Below, one piece after another: positions 40,979 through 50,080 of a stretch of 64,000 nucleotides of DNA. Position numbers and translations under genes: made by a program. Below the pieces are notes generated by a model. That model was not told the DNA's origin. It saw only the letters and a program-made list of their open reading frames with translations, and searched no databases. The DNA is from Sulfobacillus thermosulfidooxidans DSM 9293. Its GTDB lineage: Bacteria > Bacillota > Sulfobacillia > Sulfobacillales > Sulfobacillaceae. The stretch lies in contig NZ_FWWY01000001.1 in NCBI RefSeq assembly GCF_900176145.1, positions 2,070,487-2,134,486 of the forward strand, given 5' to 3'. How positions within the stretch are numbered: the first letter of the stretch is position 1; every line of letters begins with the position of its first letter.

Positions 40979-41935
40979 ATGGAGCGCGAACTGGCGCTAG
41001 AATTTGTGCGAGTGACTGAAGCCGCAGCTCTTGCGTCCGGTCACTTAATCGGACGCGGGGATAAAAACGGAGCTGATCAATTAGCTGTTGATGCCATGCG
41101 TTCTGTCTTGGACACGGTTCATATTCGGGGGACGGTGGTCATCGGCGAAGGCGAAATGGACGAAGCTCCCATGTTATATATCGGAGAACAAGTGGGGGCC
41201 GGTGATGGGGAAGAAGTCGACATTGCGGTCGATCCCTTGGAAGGCACCAATCTTGTTGCTAAAGGTATCCCGGGGGCTATTGCTGTCATGGCGGTGGCTA
41301 AGAAAGGTCATCTGCTTCATGCCCCGGATATGTATATGGAAAAAATCGTAGCTGGACCTGATGGGGTTGGCGTTGTACACTTGGATGCGCCGATTGAAGA
41401 AAATTTGCGTGAGCTCGCAAAAGCATCCGGTCGTGATGTGCGGGACTTGACCGTGGTTCTCTTGGATCGCGAACGCCACCAAGAAAAAATTCGCCGGATA
41501 CGAGAAGCCGGTGCTCGCGTCAAATTAATTTCCGATGGGGATGTCTCCCCGGCCATAGCCGCCTGTCTCCCGCACTCGGGCGTTGATATGCTTGTGGGCA
41601 GCGGAGGAGCGCCTGAAGGCGTGATTGCCGCGGCGGCGGTGAAGTGTCTTGGAGGGACAATGCAAGGGCGTTTAATCCCTGAGGATGATGCGCAGCTCAA
41701 ACGCTTGCATCAAATGGGTGTGACAGATGCCCAGCATGTTTTAACCTTGGATGATCTTGTCCGAGGTGATGACGCTTTTTATGTAGCCACAGGGATAACT
41801 GACGGAGATTTATTAAAGGGCGTGCAGTATGGAAAACGCTATGCAACGACCTATTCCGTCGTGATGCGTCTGAAGACAGGAACAGTGCGCTACATTACGA
41901 CTCAACATCGAATGGACCGAATGGCTTCCAAATAA
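40979..41935 (+). CDS. glpX: Fructose-1,6-bisphosphatase class II
   Basis: The 318-residue enzyme of gluconeogenesis and the Calvin-type pathway removes the 1-phosphate from fructose-1,6-bisphosphate. Signatures are GRGDKNGADQLAVDAMR near the start, the metal-binding VIGEGEMDEAPMLYIGE, the VDPLEGTNLVAKG motif and the MLVGSGGAPEGVIAAAA segment. Length is normal. GGAGG lies 5 bases before the ATG. Rho follows 35 bases downstream in the same direction, possibly cotranscribed. Confidence 0.95.
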   Translation: MERELALEFVRVTEAAALASGHLIGRGDKNGADQLAVDAMRSVLDTVHIRGTVVIGEGEMDEAPMLYIGEQVGAGDGEEVDIAVDPLEGTNLVAKGIPGAIAVMAVAKKGHLLHAPDMYMEKIVAGPDGVGVVHLDAPIEENLRELAKASGRDVRDLTVVLLDRERHQEKIRRIREAGARVKLISDGDVSPAIAACLPHSGVDMLVGSGGAPEGVIAAAAVKCLGGTMQGRLIPEDDAQLKRLHQMGVTDAQHVLTLDDLVRGDDAFYVATGITDGDLLKGVQYGKRYATTYSVVMRLKTGTVRYITTQHRMDRMASK

Positions 41936-41970
41936 GCCATTCTTTAATAATGAGGAGGACAGACTGATTC

Positions 41971-44271
41971 ATGGTCGGTGAAGGAACTCAAGAAGGCATG
42001 GTCACAGAACAGAGCAAGCCAAAGCGGCGTAGTTCACGTACAAAAAAGGCCGCGGTGGCTCAAGAAAGCACCACGACAACGGCTGAATCCGGGACCCCGA
42101 GTGTTGTCGCGGATGAGGCACAAGAGATAACCACAGAAAAAGCAAAAGCACCCAAGAAATCGCGCAAGAAAAAGACGGAGGCGTCTAGTTCTGTACCAGA
42201 GCCTGAGTCTTCATCCGTGCCCATTTCGGCGGCTCAGACGGCAGAGTCTACGACAAAGACTGAGGCAGAAGCAGCAAAGGGAACGAAATCGCGTTCCAAG
42301 CGTTCGACATCTAAGGCGAAAGCCGCCGAATCTGCCTCCGATCAAAACACCTCTGTCACGAGTCAGGAAGAAGAAGAGGTAAAACCCAAAAAGCGTACAC
42401 GTAAGAAAACAACGACTACGCAAGCCGAAACTGATGCGGTAGAAAGCGCAACTACCGAAGCGGACAAGGCTATCGAGCCGACTATGGTTCCTTCTGCTGA
42501 AACCCCAGACAATCGTGATGGTAGCCAGCCGGAATCCGTGGAAACGGTCGAAGGTGACCAAGTTAAGGAAAATACGTTAAAGCAGGGCACGCTGGCACCT
42601 GAAGAACCTCTGGGAGAAGTAGCCAATGAGGCTCCGGCGTCTGCTCCAGCAGTGGCTAGCCCCTCTGAGCAGGTATCTGAGCAGGTAGTCGAAGAGAAAA
42701 AACCAGCGATTGAAGCTCAAGAGGCTGAGAAACAGGATATCGCGGAGGTATCCCCTGATCAAAGTTCCGCAAGTAATGTGCCCGCTGTAACGCCCCCTCC
42801 AGTTATTGTGAGTGAGAAACTCCCATTGACTGAAGTGACTGAAGAAGCGACTAAGGCCCCAGAGACGGTACCACAACCACCGACAACAGCGAATGGAGCA
42901 GCGGCACCCAATGGCAAAGCCGTCCAGACGTCCCGGGAAACACGACCGCGTAATGTTCCGGGCGGACAACCGTCGTCGCGTCGCGATTTGCCGCGTCCGA
43001 CGAGGGAAAATCAACTTTCTATGGCTCAACTTGATGCCATGACTTTATTAGACCTCTATAAACTGGCTCGGTCTCTCAACGTCGAGAATTTCCGCTCTTA
43101 TCGCAAGGGCGAGCTGATTTGGGAAATTCTTCGGGCCCGAACCCACAAAGACGGCTTCATTTTTGCTGAGGGTCTCTTGGATATCGTGGGTGATTACGGC
43201 TTTTTGCGGCCAACCGACTTTCAGCGGTCTCGCGAAGATGTGTATGTGTCCGCGTCTCAGATTCGCCGTTTTGATCTTCGATCGGGAGATAAAGTGTCAG
43301 GTCAAGCCCGTCCGCCCAAAGATGGCGAGCGTTACTTTGCCCTTTTGCGCGTGGAAGCCGTCAACGGGATGTCTCCGGAAAAGGCTTCGGAACGGCCGGA
43401 TTTCGATGGGTTGACCCCGATTTTTCCGCAGCCTCGTTTTCATTTAGAAACCCAGCGGGATGACTTAGCATGCCGTTTAGTGGATATTGTGGCACCAATC
43501 GGTAAAGGACAACGTGGTTTGATTGTGGCACCGCCTAAGGCCGGTAAAACGGTATTATTGAAAAAATTAGCCAATGCCATTGCCACGAACCATCCCGATA
43601 CGCATCTTATGGTGTTGTTGATCGATGAAAGGCCGGAAGAAGTGACCGATATGCAGCGCTCGGTAAAGGCCGAAGTCGCTAGCTCAACCTTTGACGAACC
43701 GCCAGAAGATCATATTCGCGTGGCAGAGATGGTATTGGAACGAGCAAAACGGTTAGTGGAGATGGGACAAGATGTCGTCATCTTCTTGGATTCCATTACC
43801 CGGTTAGCGCGGGCGTATAACCTCACCATTCCCGCTTCGGGTCGTACGTTGTCAGGAGGCATGGACCCCGCGGCATTGCACAAACCCAAACGGTTCTTTG
43901 GCGCGGCAAGAAAGGTCGAAGAAGGCGGCAGCTTGACAATCTTGGCCACGGCATTAGTCGATACCGGTTCCCGCATGGACGATGTGATTTATGAAGAATT
44001 CAAGGGCACCGGCAATATGGAACTGCATCTCGATCGCAAATTGGCTGAAAGACGCACGTTCCCTGCTGTTGACATCAAACGCTCTGGTACCCGGCGTGAA
44101 GACTTGTTGTTAACGCCTGAAGAACTTGATGTGGTGTGGTTATTGCGTAAGGCGACGCATAATCTTAAGGATATTGAAGCGACCGAACTGTTATTGCAAA
44201 ATTTGCGAAGAACCAAATCGAATGCGGAATTTTTCCGCATGTTTGCGGCCACTCAAGGAGGATCGAATTAA
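41971..44271 (+). CDS. rho: Transcription termination factor Rho with long low-complexity N-terminus
   Basis: The 766-residue protein is far longer than the usual 420. Residues 1 to about 345 are a low-complexity, Ala/Glu/Lys/Thr/Ser-rich region alternating basic KKSRKKK-type clusters and acidic stretches, predicted disordered. Then come the Rho N-domain ([20 protein letters not shown]), the RNA-binding cold-shock-like domain ([14 protein letters not shown]), Walker A ([12 protein letters not shown]) and Walker B ([17 protein letters not shown]) of the hexameric helicase. It ends transcription of untranslated RNA. The extension may bind RNA or drive condensate formation; that is inference. 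A two-component operon follows directly. Confidence 0.95.
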   Translation: MVGEGTQEGMVTEQSKPKRRSSRTKKAAVAQESTTTTAESGTPSVVADEAQEITTEKAKAPKKSRKKKTEASSSVPEPESSSVPISAAQTAESTTKTEAEAAKGTKSRSKRSTSKAKAAESASDQNTSVTSQEEEEVKPKKRTRKKTTTTQAETDAVESATTEADKAIEPTMVPSAETPDNRDGSQPESVETVEGDQVKENTLKQGTLAPEEPLGEVANEAPASAPAVASPSEQVSEQVVEEKKPAIEAQEAEKQDIAEVSPDQSSASNVPAVTPPPVIVSEKLPLTEVTEEATKAPETVPQPPTTANGAAAPNGKAVQTSRETRPRNVPGGQPSSRRDLPRPTRENQLSMAQLDAMTLLDLYKLARSLNVENFRSYRKGELIWEILRARTHKDGFIFAEGLLDIVGDYGFLRPTDFQRSREDVYVSASQIRRFDLRSGDKVSGQARPPKDGERYFALLRVEAVNGMSPEKASERPDFDGLTPIFPQPRFHLETQRDDLACRLVDIVAPIGKGQRGLIVAPPKAGKTVLLKKLANAIATNHPDTHLMVLLIDERPEEVTDMQRSVKAEVASSTFDEPPEDHIRVAEMVLERAKRLVEMGQDVVIFLDSITRLARAYNLTIPASGRTLSGGMDPAALHKPKRFFGAARKVEEGGSLTILATALVDTGSRMDDVIYEEFKGTGNMELHLDRKLAERRTFPAVDIKRSGTRREDLLLTPEELDVVWLLRKATHNLKDIEATELLLQNLRRTKSNAEFFRMFAATQGGSN

Positions 44272-44994
44272 GTGGACACGGGAGCCGAACATAAATCGGT
44301 AATTTTGCTGGTCGATGATGAGGATCACATTCGCGAGTTATGCCGCCTCTACCTTCAAAGTGCGGGATTTGAGGTGACAGAAGCGCAAGATGGGCCAAGC
44401 GCTCTTCAAAAACTCGAACAGCAAGACGTCGATTTAGTCGTTCTGGATATTATGTTACCGGGTATTGATGGATTTGAGGTATTAAAAACCATCCGGTCTC
44501 GGCAAGTTTGGCTCCCTGTGGTGATGTTGACCGCTGTCGGCGACGAAGAAGATCGCATTGCAGGACTGGAGCAAGGAGCCGATGATTATCTAATTAAGCC
44601 CTTTAGTCCTAAGGAATTGGTGGCCCGCGTTAAAGCCGTACTGCGCCGGGCTCAAAGTCCTATAGCCCCCGAAGAGATGGATGTCATTCGTTTTCCGGGG
44701 CTTATGCTTGATGCATCTCAGCGTTTGGCGACCGCGGGAGGTGAAGAACTCACATTGACCCCGAGAGAATTTGATTTATTGTGGTTTCTCGCGAGTCATC
44801 CCCAACAAGTTTTCAGCCGGGACCAATTACTCGATCGTGTCTGGGGATTTGATTTTGAGGGAGACGGCCGAACAGTTGATGTGCATATCACGCGCCTTCG
44901 GCAGAAATTATTGAAAACCCCGTCTCCTTATCAATATGTAGAAACCGTTTGGGGTCAAGGATACCGGTTTAAACCCCAGCCGCGTGAACAGTAG
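44272..44994 (+). CDS. OmpR-family response regulator
   Basis: The 240-residue protein has a receiver domain (D15, D16, phosphoacceptor D59 in LVVLDIMLPGIDG, lysine in DDYLIKPFSPKE) and a C-terminal winged-helix DNA-binding domain (LTPREFDLLWFLASHP, VWGFDFEGDGRTVDVHITRLR). The GTG begins directly after the Rho stop (AGGAGGATCGAATTAA before it), so it is coupled to rho. Its stop overlaps the kinase start by one base. It is a candidate regulator for the TTTTGTAAC repeats upstream of htrA; this is inference. Confidence 0.94.
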   Translation: MDTGAEHKSVILLVDDEDHIRELCRLYLQSAGFEVTEAQDGPSALQKLEQQDVDLVVLDIMLPGIDGFEVLKTIRSRQVWLPVVMLTAVGDEEDRIAGLEQGADDYLIKPFSPKELVARVKAVLRRAQSPIAPEEMDVIRFPGLMLDASQRLATAGGEELTLTPREFDLLWFLASHPQQVFSRDQLLDRVWGFDFEGDGRTVDVHITRLRQKLLKTPSPYQYVETVWGQGYRFKPQPREQ

Positions 44995-46445
44995 TGTTTA
45001 GACGACTGTGGTCCCGGACGCAAAAGAGCTTATCATCTCGCCTCATCTTTAGTCATGTGGCGGTCACGATTATGGTCCTCGCTATTGCCTTGGGGATTTC
45101 CAATATTACGTTTCGTAATTATTTGGTGGGGTCTCAAATAAAAAGCCTGGCGCAGCAAGGTCAAACCTTATCCCGCGTGATGCAAGGCTATTTTTCGGGC
45201 ACGTTATATGGACCGGAAGCCGCTTATTTAATTCATGTCGTCCAAGGGACATTAAATGACCGGGTTTATGTTTTGGATAACACAGGACAGATCTTGTTGG
45301 AAACGGGCAATAATCAATTGCCTCAAGCTCCGTGGTCGCAAAATGTGTTGGCTCATGTGCTGATTAATGGTCAAGAGTTCCAGGGGATTTTAGAGGGTGG
45401 CAATCGTCGGCCAGAAGCCACAGCGGGTATCCCGGTGATTGTGCATGGACAAGTGGTGGGGGGCGTATTCCTTGAAGCGCCCCTCAGTAATTCCAATAAG
45501 ACGGCGGCGTCATTAACCGGATTATTGCTGGTGGGAGAACTCGCCTCGATTGTCATGGCTGGAATTTTAGCTTATGGCTTCTCGAAACGGCTCACGAGTC
45601 CCTTAATTGCTCTACGGCAAACCGTATCCCAAATGGGCCGGGGAAATGACCAAGAAGAGATGCATGCTAAGATTGAGGGTCCCCAGGAAGTGCGTGATCT
45701 CGCTCAAGAATTCAACCGGATGAGCGACCGGATCCACCTGCAAATGATGCAACTGCGCAAAGAAGCTGAAGTGCGTGATACGCTATTAGCGCATGTCGCC
45801 CACGATTTGCGGACGCCCTTGACGTCCATTCGCGGATTTCTCGAAGCAATTCGCGACCATATGGTAGAGGGACCGGGTCTAGACCGGGCTGTCGAAGTGG
45901 CATGGGAAGAAACGCTTCGGTTAAAACGCCTCGTGGACCGGCTTCTAGCCGCGACTCGCATCCAAAGTGGAATTGGCAATAAAAGTCCTGTGCACGTGTC
46001 CACCTGGATTGAAACAACGTTAGAACGTGTAACCCCGTTGGCTCAAGAAACCCATCATCCTTTGATTTGGCGCCGACGTGATGATGCCGTCATTTTGGCG
46101 GTTGAGGATTACCTGGTGGAAGCCTTAATCAATGTCATTGATAATGCGGCGAAATGGGGACCAGCTGACACGCCGATTATTATCGACACGGTGCGAGACC
46201 AGGAGGAGCAGACGATTCATGTTTCGGTCAAAGATCAGGGTCCCGGGATTCCAGAAGAGATGTTAGACCATGTTTTCGAGCGTTTTGTTACGGGCGATAA
46301 GGCCCGGCGGGGATCGAGTGGGCTTGGTTTGTCGATCGTTTACGAAGTTATGCAACAACATGGGGGCCGGGTTCGAGCCCTAAACGATGCCGAGGGAGGA
46401 GCACTCATTATCATGACGTTACCCGTGCTCCCTGAAAGAGCATAA
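44994..46445 (+). CDS. Sensor histidine kinase
   Basis: The 483-residue kinase has two membrane helices (about 19-41 and 173-195) enclosing an extracytoplasmic sensor domain of about 130 residues. HAMP, HisKA with H270 (LAHVAHDLRTPLTSIRG) and HATPase domains follow (N box INVIDNAAKWG, G boxes DQGPGIPEE and GSSGLGLSIVYEV). It is cotranscribed with the response regulator and shares one base with it. The domain layout resembles envelope-stress or phosphate sensors, but the signal is unknown. A terminator follows. Confidence 0.94.
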   Translation: MFRRLWSRTQKSLSSRLIFSHVAVTIMVLAIALGISNITFRNYLVGSQIKSLAQQGQTLSRVMQGYFSGTLYGPEAAYLIHVVQGTLNDRVYVLDNTGQILLETGNNQLPQAPWSQNVLAHVLINGQEFQGILEGGNRRPEATAGIPVIVHGQVVGGVFLEAPLSNSNKTAASLTGLLLVGELASIVMAGILAYGFSKRLTSPLIALRQTVSQMGRGNDQEEMHAKIEGPQEVRDLAQEFNRMSDRIHLQMMQLRKEAEVRDTLLAHVAHDLRTPLTSIRGFLEAIRDHMVEGPGLDRAVEVAWEETLRLKRLVDRLLAATRIQSGIGNKSPVHVSTWIETTLERVTPLAQETHHPLIWRRRDDAVILAVEDYLVEALINVIDNAAKWGPADTPIIIDTVRDQEEQTIHVSVKDQGPGIPEEMLDHVFERFVTGDKARRGSSGLGLSIVYEVMQQHGGRVRALNDAEGGALIIMTLPVLPERA

Positions 46446-46450
46446 AGAAT

Positions 46451-46479
46451 CAAAGGCCCCCCGTTAAGGAGGGCCTTTG
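46451..46479. terminator. Bidirectional terminator after the sensor kinase
   Basis: CAAAGGCCC (46451-46459) pairs with GGGCCTTTG (46471-46479). It separates the plus-strand operon from the convergent sulfur operon. Confidence 0.85.
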
Positions 46480-46498
46480 ATCATGGCAATCTTAGAAT

Positions 46499-47509
46499 TT
46501 ACGACGTCGTTGATTCAAGAACAGTCGGCAACCTCCGGAGCAAGCCAAAAAGCGTCTTCAAACTGACTTGAATCTCGGGTTCTTTGAGCATGCGTAACAT
46601 ACTTCCCAGCGTGACCTTACGCGAATCGGTTTGAGCCTCGGCAAATGCGTCCGTCAATTGCGCAAAAAGGTCCAGCCCGAGGTCTAAAAGGCCCGATGTT
46701 AAGGCTTGATTCAAAGCGTTCCCGGCTTGTTGGGCTACGGTGGCGAGACGCTCAATCATCACCGGGTTTAACGAATCTTTGATGGCCTTAGCGGTCGACG
46801 TTAACTCCACCAATGCGTTCCACGTTCCGTTTTTCTGCCACACGATAAGTTGATCCATCATGGTTAATAAGACGTGTTGGTTATCTAAGAGATGGTCAAT
46901 CGCATGAAGCGCGTCGGAGTCCGTGGCCTTAGCGGCTAATGTGCCGAATTGGGACATTAACGTGCCAACCCTCTCCGCCATGGCGGGGGTAGCCGAATTT
47001 TTCACGGCGGTTAAGAGGGCTGTAAATTCGGTCAGCGCCTTCCAGGTCCCGTCTTGGTGCCATTGACCCAGCTGTGCTAGCATGTCGGTTAACGCAGCAC
47101 TGTGGTCAAATGTTTCGGTTACGAGTGCTTTGGCATCGGGATCCGTCAATAGGGTAGCCAGATCCCCAGAATTTGCGAGTAAGGTACCTAGACGTTCGGC
47201 CATAGCGGGGGTAGCCGAATTTTTCACGGCAGTTAAAAGGGCCGTAAATTCGGTGAGCGCCTTCCACGTGCCATCTTGTTGCCACTGGGCTAACTGGTCT
47301 AGAGAGGTTTTGATTGTGTCGTGCCTTTCGATGACGGTATCTAACGCGTCCAGTGCCCCTGGCTCAGCCGCCCGTTGCGTTAACTGGCCTAAAGAGTTCA
47401 GCATATTGCCGATGCGCTCGGCCATGGCCGGCGTGGCACTATCTCTTAAGGCAGTCAGTAAGGCTGTCCATTCTCCGAGCGTTTCATTCGAAACCTGTAT
47501 GGTTGCCAT
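46499..47509 (-). CDS. DUF1641-like repeat protein of the sulfur operon
   Basis: The 336-residue mostly helical protein is built of four related units of about 74 residues. Each unit carries a version of FTALLTAVKNSATPAMAER followed later by W-x-x-DGTWKAL. Units two and three are nearly identical at DNA level over parts. DUF1641 proteins are often found beside sulfide:quinone oxidoreductases, as here 30 bases downstream of sqr; their role is unknown, perhaps membrane or quinone-enzyme scaffolding. It has no membrane helix. AAGGAGG precedes the ATG. Confidence 0.8.
   Translation of the reverse strand: MATIQVSNETLGEWTALLTALRDSATPAMAERIGNMLNSLGQLTQRAAEPGALDALDTVIERHDTIKTSLDQLAQWQQDGTWKALTEFTALLTAVKNSATPAMAERLGTLLANSGDLATLLTDPDAKALVTETFDHSAALTDMLAQLGQWHQDGTWKALTEFTALLTAVKNSATPAMAERVGTLMSQFGTLAAKATDSDALHAIDHLLDNQHVLLTMMDQLIVWQKNGTWNALVELTSTAKAIKDSLNPVMIERLATVAQQAGNALNQALTSGLLDLGLDLFAQLTDAFAEAQTDSRKVTLGSMLRMLKEPEIQVSLKTLFGLLRRLPTVLESTTS
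46993..47264. repeat. 222-bp internal direct repeat in DUF1641-like gene
   Basis: CCGAATTTTTCACGGC and about 35 following bases occur at 46993 and again at 47215, exactly 222 bp (74 codons) apart, with few differences. This reflects recent tandem duplication of a repeat unit. Confidence 0.85.
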
Positions 47510-47539
47510 AGCTGGCCTCCTTATATTGCCACTGTGACG

Positions 47540-48679
47540 TTACAGAAGACCCGCGGGAGTTAACCAGTACATCCGGTTATAAGCGAGTTTGTACATGTGA
47601 ATCATTTCTGTCGGCTCCGGCGGGTTAGGCGGATTGTTGTAATCAAAGGTAATGTATGTGGCGGATTTTAGACCGGTTTCAATGAAGCAGAAGACCTTAC
47701 CATCATAGCGGATGGATCCCAGTCCTCCGCGAAGAAGATTAACTAGGTTGGCAGCTACAACGTCTGCTTCAAAGTGCGCGGTGGATCCCGCTTTACTAAT
47801 GGGCAGATTGGTCGCATCTCCTAAAACAAAGATGTCGTCTGCGCCTTCCATGCGTAAGGTGTGGCGGTTAGTGGGAATCCACTTGCCGGCATCGCCGATT
47901 TCGGACCGTCCAATAACGTCTTGCCCGGTGTGCGGCGGAATCGCAACGAGAAGATCATAATCGAGGGTTTCGCCTTCGATGCTGGTAATCGTTTTGTTTT
48001 TAGGATCGACTTTTTCGGGGTTAAAAAACACATGGGATTCAATATGCCGTTCCTCAAATACTGGGGCTGCCCATTTCGCCACCGGTTCTAATGAGTGCAA
48101 CCGGCCAATGGGATAGGTATAAACGACTTCGGTCTTGTCGCCGATGCCTTTGGCTTTGGCCCATTCTTGCACCATGAACGTGAACTCTAAGGGAGCCACG
48201 GGGCATTTGTGCGGCACGCCAACGGTTACAACAATGCGACCACCGTTGAAGTCGTGCAACGCTTGACGGAGTTTCAGTGCGCCTTCTTCCGTGTAAAAAA
48301 TATGTCCGCCTTCGGGAAGTCCAGCAATTTGTTCTGGGGCAGGACGGCTACCTGTGGCAATGACTAGATAGTCATACGGGATCTTACTGCCATCAGCCAT
48401 AATGACGGCTTTGCCATCGCGATCGATGCGATCGGCGGAGCCATGAACCAGTTTAACATGCCGATCCAAAATCTCGCGTTCGGGTTTCTTGGCTTCTGAG
48501 GGAACAACTTGGTCAAACGCCATATATAAAAACATGGGTTGATAGACGTGCTCTGCAGATTCGGAAATCACCGTAATTTCCACATCACCATGCTTCAATT
48601 CGGAACCCATTTGTCTGGCAACCTGGTTAGCCACGATCGTGCCACCAACGCCACCGCCTAAAATAACGACTTTCTGCAT
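47540..48679 (-). CDS. sqr: Sulfide:quinone oxidoreductase
   Basis: This 379-residue flavoprotein of the disulfide-reductase fold oxidises sulfide to sulfur/polysulfide and passes electrons to quinone at the membrane. The FAD motif VVILGGGVGGTIVANQV is at the start, ATGSRP at 108-113 and FVLGDATNLP (284-293) near the C-terminus. Redox cysteines are C159 (VPHKCPVAPLE) and C331 (KVFCFIETG); the third cysteine of classic enzymes is missing, as in other SQR types. A C-terminal amphipathic region (MYKLAYNRMYWLTP) may bind the membrane. GGGGAG precedes the ATG. It sits with tusA, dsrE and DUF1641. Confidence 0.92.
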   Translation of the reverse strand: MQKVVILGGGVGGTIVANQVARQMGSELKHGDVEITVISESAEHVYQPMFLYMAFDQVVPSEAKKPEREILDRHVKLVHGSADRIDRDGKAVIMADGSKIPYDYLVIATGSRPAPEQIAGLPEGGHIFYTEEGALKLRQALHDFNGGRIVVTVGVPHKCPVAPLEFTFMVQEWAKAKGIGDKTEVVYTYPIGRLHSLEPVAKWAAPVFEERHIESHVFFNPEKVDPKNKTITSIEGETLDYDLLVAIPPHTGQDVIGRSEIGDAGKWIPTNRHTLRMEGADDIFVLGDATNLPISKAGSTAHFEADVVAANLVNLLRGGLGSIRYDGKVFCFIETGLKSATYITFDYNNPPNPPEPTEMIHMYKLAYNRMYWLTPAGLL

Positions 48680-48791
48680 TGTTTTCTCCCCTTATTCCGA
48701 AGATTTGTAATAATTCGCCCAAAAACGGTTTGCGGGACAAGCGAGCTCTCTCACTTTATCGAATTGGAACAATGCGTTGGATCATGGACAC

Positions 48792-49025
48792 TTAACGTAG
48801 TTTCTTGACTTGCACTTTATAAATGCCGCCATCTTCAATATTTTTCACGACTTCATGTCCGGCGCGCCCTACCCAGTCTGGAATATCCTTGGCGGAACCG
48901 GCATCTGAGGACCAAACTTCAAATATCGTTCCGACCGGTTCTTGGCGGATGCCCTTAATCAGTTCCATTAAGGGACCGGGACAGAAAGAACCGCGAGCAT
49001 CAACAATCTTTACTTCATCAGCCAT
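48792..49025 (-). CDS. tusA: TusA-family sulfur carrier protein
   Basis: The 77-residue protein has the TusA active-site motif FCPGPLMEL with the sulfur-carrying cysteine C15. It carries persulfide sulfur between enzymes of the sulfur-oxidation pathway. It is located between dsrE and sqr, the arrangement of dissimilatory sulfur metabolism rather than tRNA thiolation. GGGAGCACATA precedes the ATG. Confidence 0.93.
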   Translation of the reverse strand: MADEVKIVDARGSFCPGPLMELIKGIRQEPVGTIFEVWSSDAGSAKDIPDWVGRAGHEVVKNIEDGGIYKVQVKKLR

Positions 49026-49063
49026 TATGTGCTCCCACCTTTTTTGTGCTGTGTTGATAATGT

Positions 49064-49462
49064 CTAAAAGGTATAAGTCGCTTCGCCTTCGACCTTAGCA
49101 AGAAATCCGGCGACACCAAGGGTTTCATCAAAAATATCGACGAGGTCGTCCAATTTCCAGTGATAGACATCCATTACTAGACCACAGGCATAAAGAATGA
49201 CCTCACCGAAATCTTTAGCTTGTCGAAATAAATCAATGAAGGAATCTCCGCCGGTCTCAATAATAGTTCGAGCCACAGGGCCCTTAGTAATTTGAGAAGC
49301 GATTGCGGGATCCTTGTGAAAAGCGGGCAGTGCTTCCATGCTCACGAAGATTTTTACGGGTTTGCCGTAACTCGCGGCAACAGCTGTTAACATAGCGGCT
49401 GCTTGTAATTTGGCATAATCGCCAGACAGTAACATGATATTTATGGCTTGCGGATCAGCCAT
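49064..49462 (-). CDS. DsrE-family sulfur-transfer protein
   Basis: The 132-residue protein has a DsrE/F-like fold (INIMLLSGDYAKLQAAAML start, KPVKIFVSMEAL) and the conserved cysteine in VILYACGLVMDVY. It is probably a persulfide carrier or scaffold that exchanges sulfur with TusA. It is the first gene of the minus-strand sulfur operon. The ATG has AGGAAGGAGG upstream. It is of the DsrE2/3-like small type without membrane helices. Confidence 0.88.
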   Translation of the reverse strand: MADPQAINIMLLSGDYAKLQAAAMLTAVAASYGKPVKIFVSMEALPAFHKDPAIASQITKGPVARTIIETGGDSFIDLFRQAKDFGEVILYACGLVMDVYHWKLDDLVDIFDETLGVAGFLAKVEGEATYTF

Positions 49463-50080
49463 GCCTAATTCCTCCTTCCTGTATAGTCAATTCCTACAGG
49501 TTATATTGTATCATGCCATCTCCTCTAATTTAAACGATGAATATCGCGATTTTACCGGTTAATAATAACTTTGTCTAAATTTATTTTGTATGGATGATAA
49601 CTTTACATGAATAGTCAAGTATTATTTAACGAGCATATAGCGAGTAGGGATCGGTGGACGAAATTAGTAAAATTGTGCACAAAATATATAAATGGGAAGA
49701 AAAAATCGTTCTCTGGAAGGATGCGTATTGCATAGGTTATGAAATGGTTCCATGAATAGATGACTCAAGATAACTATAAATATCCATCCGTAAGATCTTA
49801 TATTCCTTAAACTATCCAAAAAGCCTTCACCTATTTTTTCGCTTTGCTCGGTATCTATATCATCATTATGATGAGCTCGTTTTCTTCTAATCTAAATGGT
49901 ATGAGACGATCTATTTCCGCCGAGGTCGTTTAAAAAACGGTCTTTTATTCAGCCGCAATCACGAGAGATGGCGAGGGGTGACAGTCACCGGCGTCATATG
50001 CCAGTTTTGAATAACTCCCCTACGCCATCATGTGATAAGTCAGGACGGGACAAAATCCGGTTGTCGTTGACGTTGATCCC
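49463..50080. other. A/T-rich gene-free region between sulfur operon and propeller gene
   Basis: Both flanking genes are on the minus strand; the right part (49463-49560) must contain the dsrE promoter. A 13-bp palindrome GGTGACAGTCACC is at 49977-49989, in a GC-richer patch ending CAGTTTTGAATAACTCCCC that looks like an IS end but has no partner. The rest shows no reading frame or RNA that I can support. Confidence 0.5.

Noticed and set aside
42211-43029. Minus-strand frames of 87-150 codons opposite rho
   Set aside because: They result from the biased codon composition of the low-complexity Rho extension; no ribosome sites or recognisable domains.
45704-46017. Minus-strand frames opposite the histidine kinase
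   Set aside because: The plus strand carries HisKA and HAMP motifs; the antisense frames have arginine/serine-rich nonsense composition.
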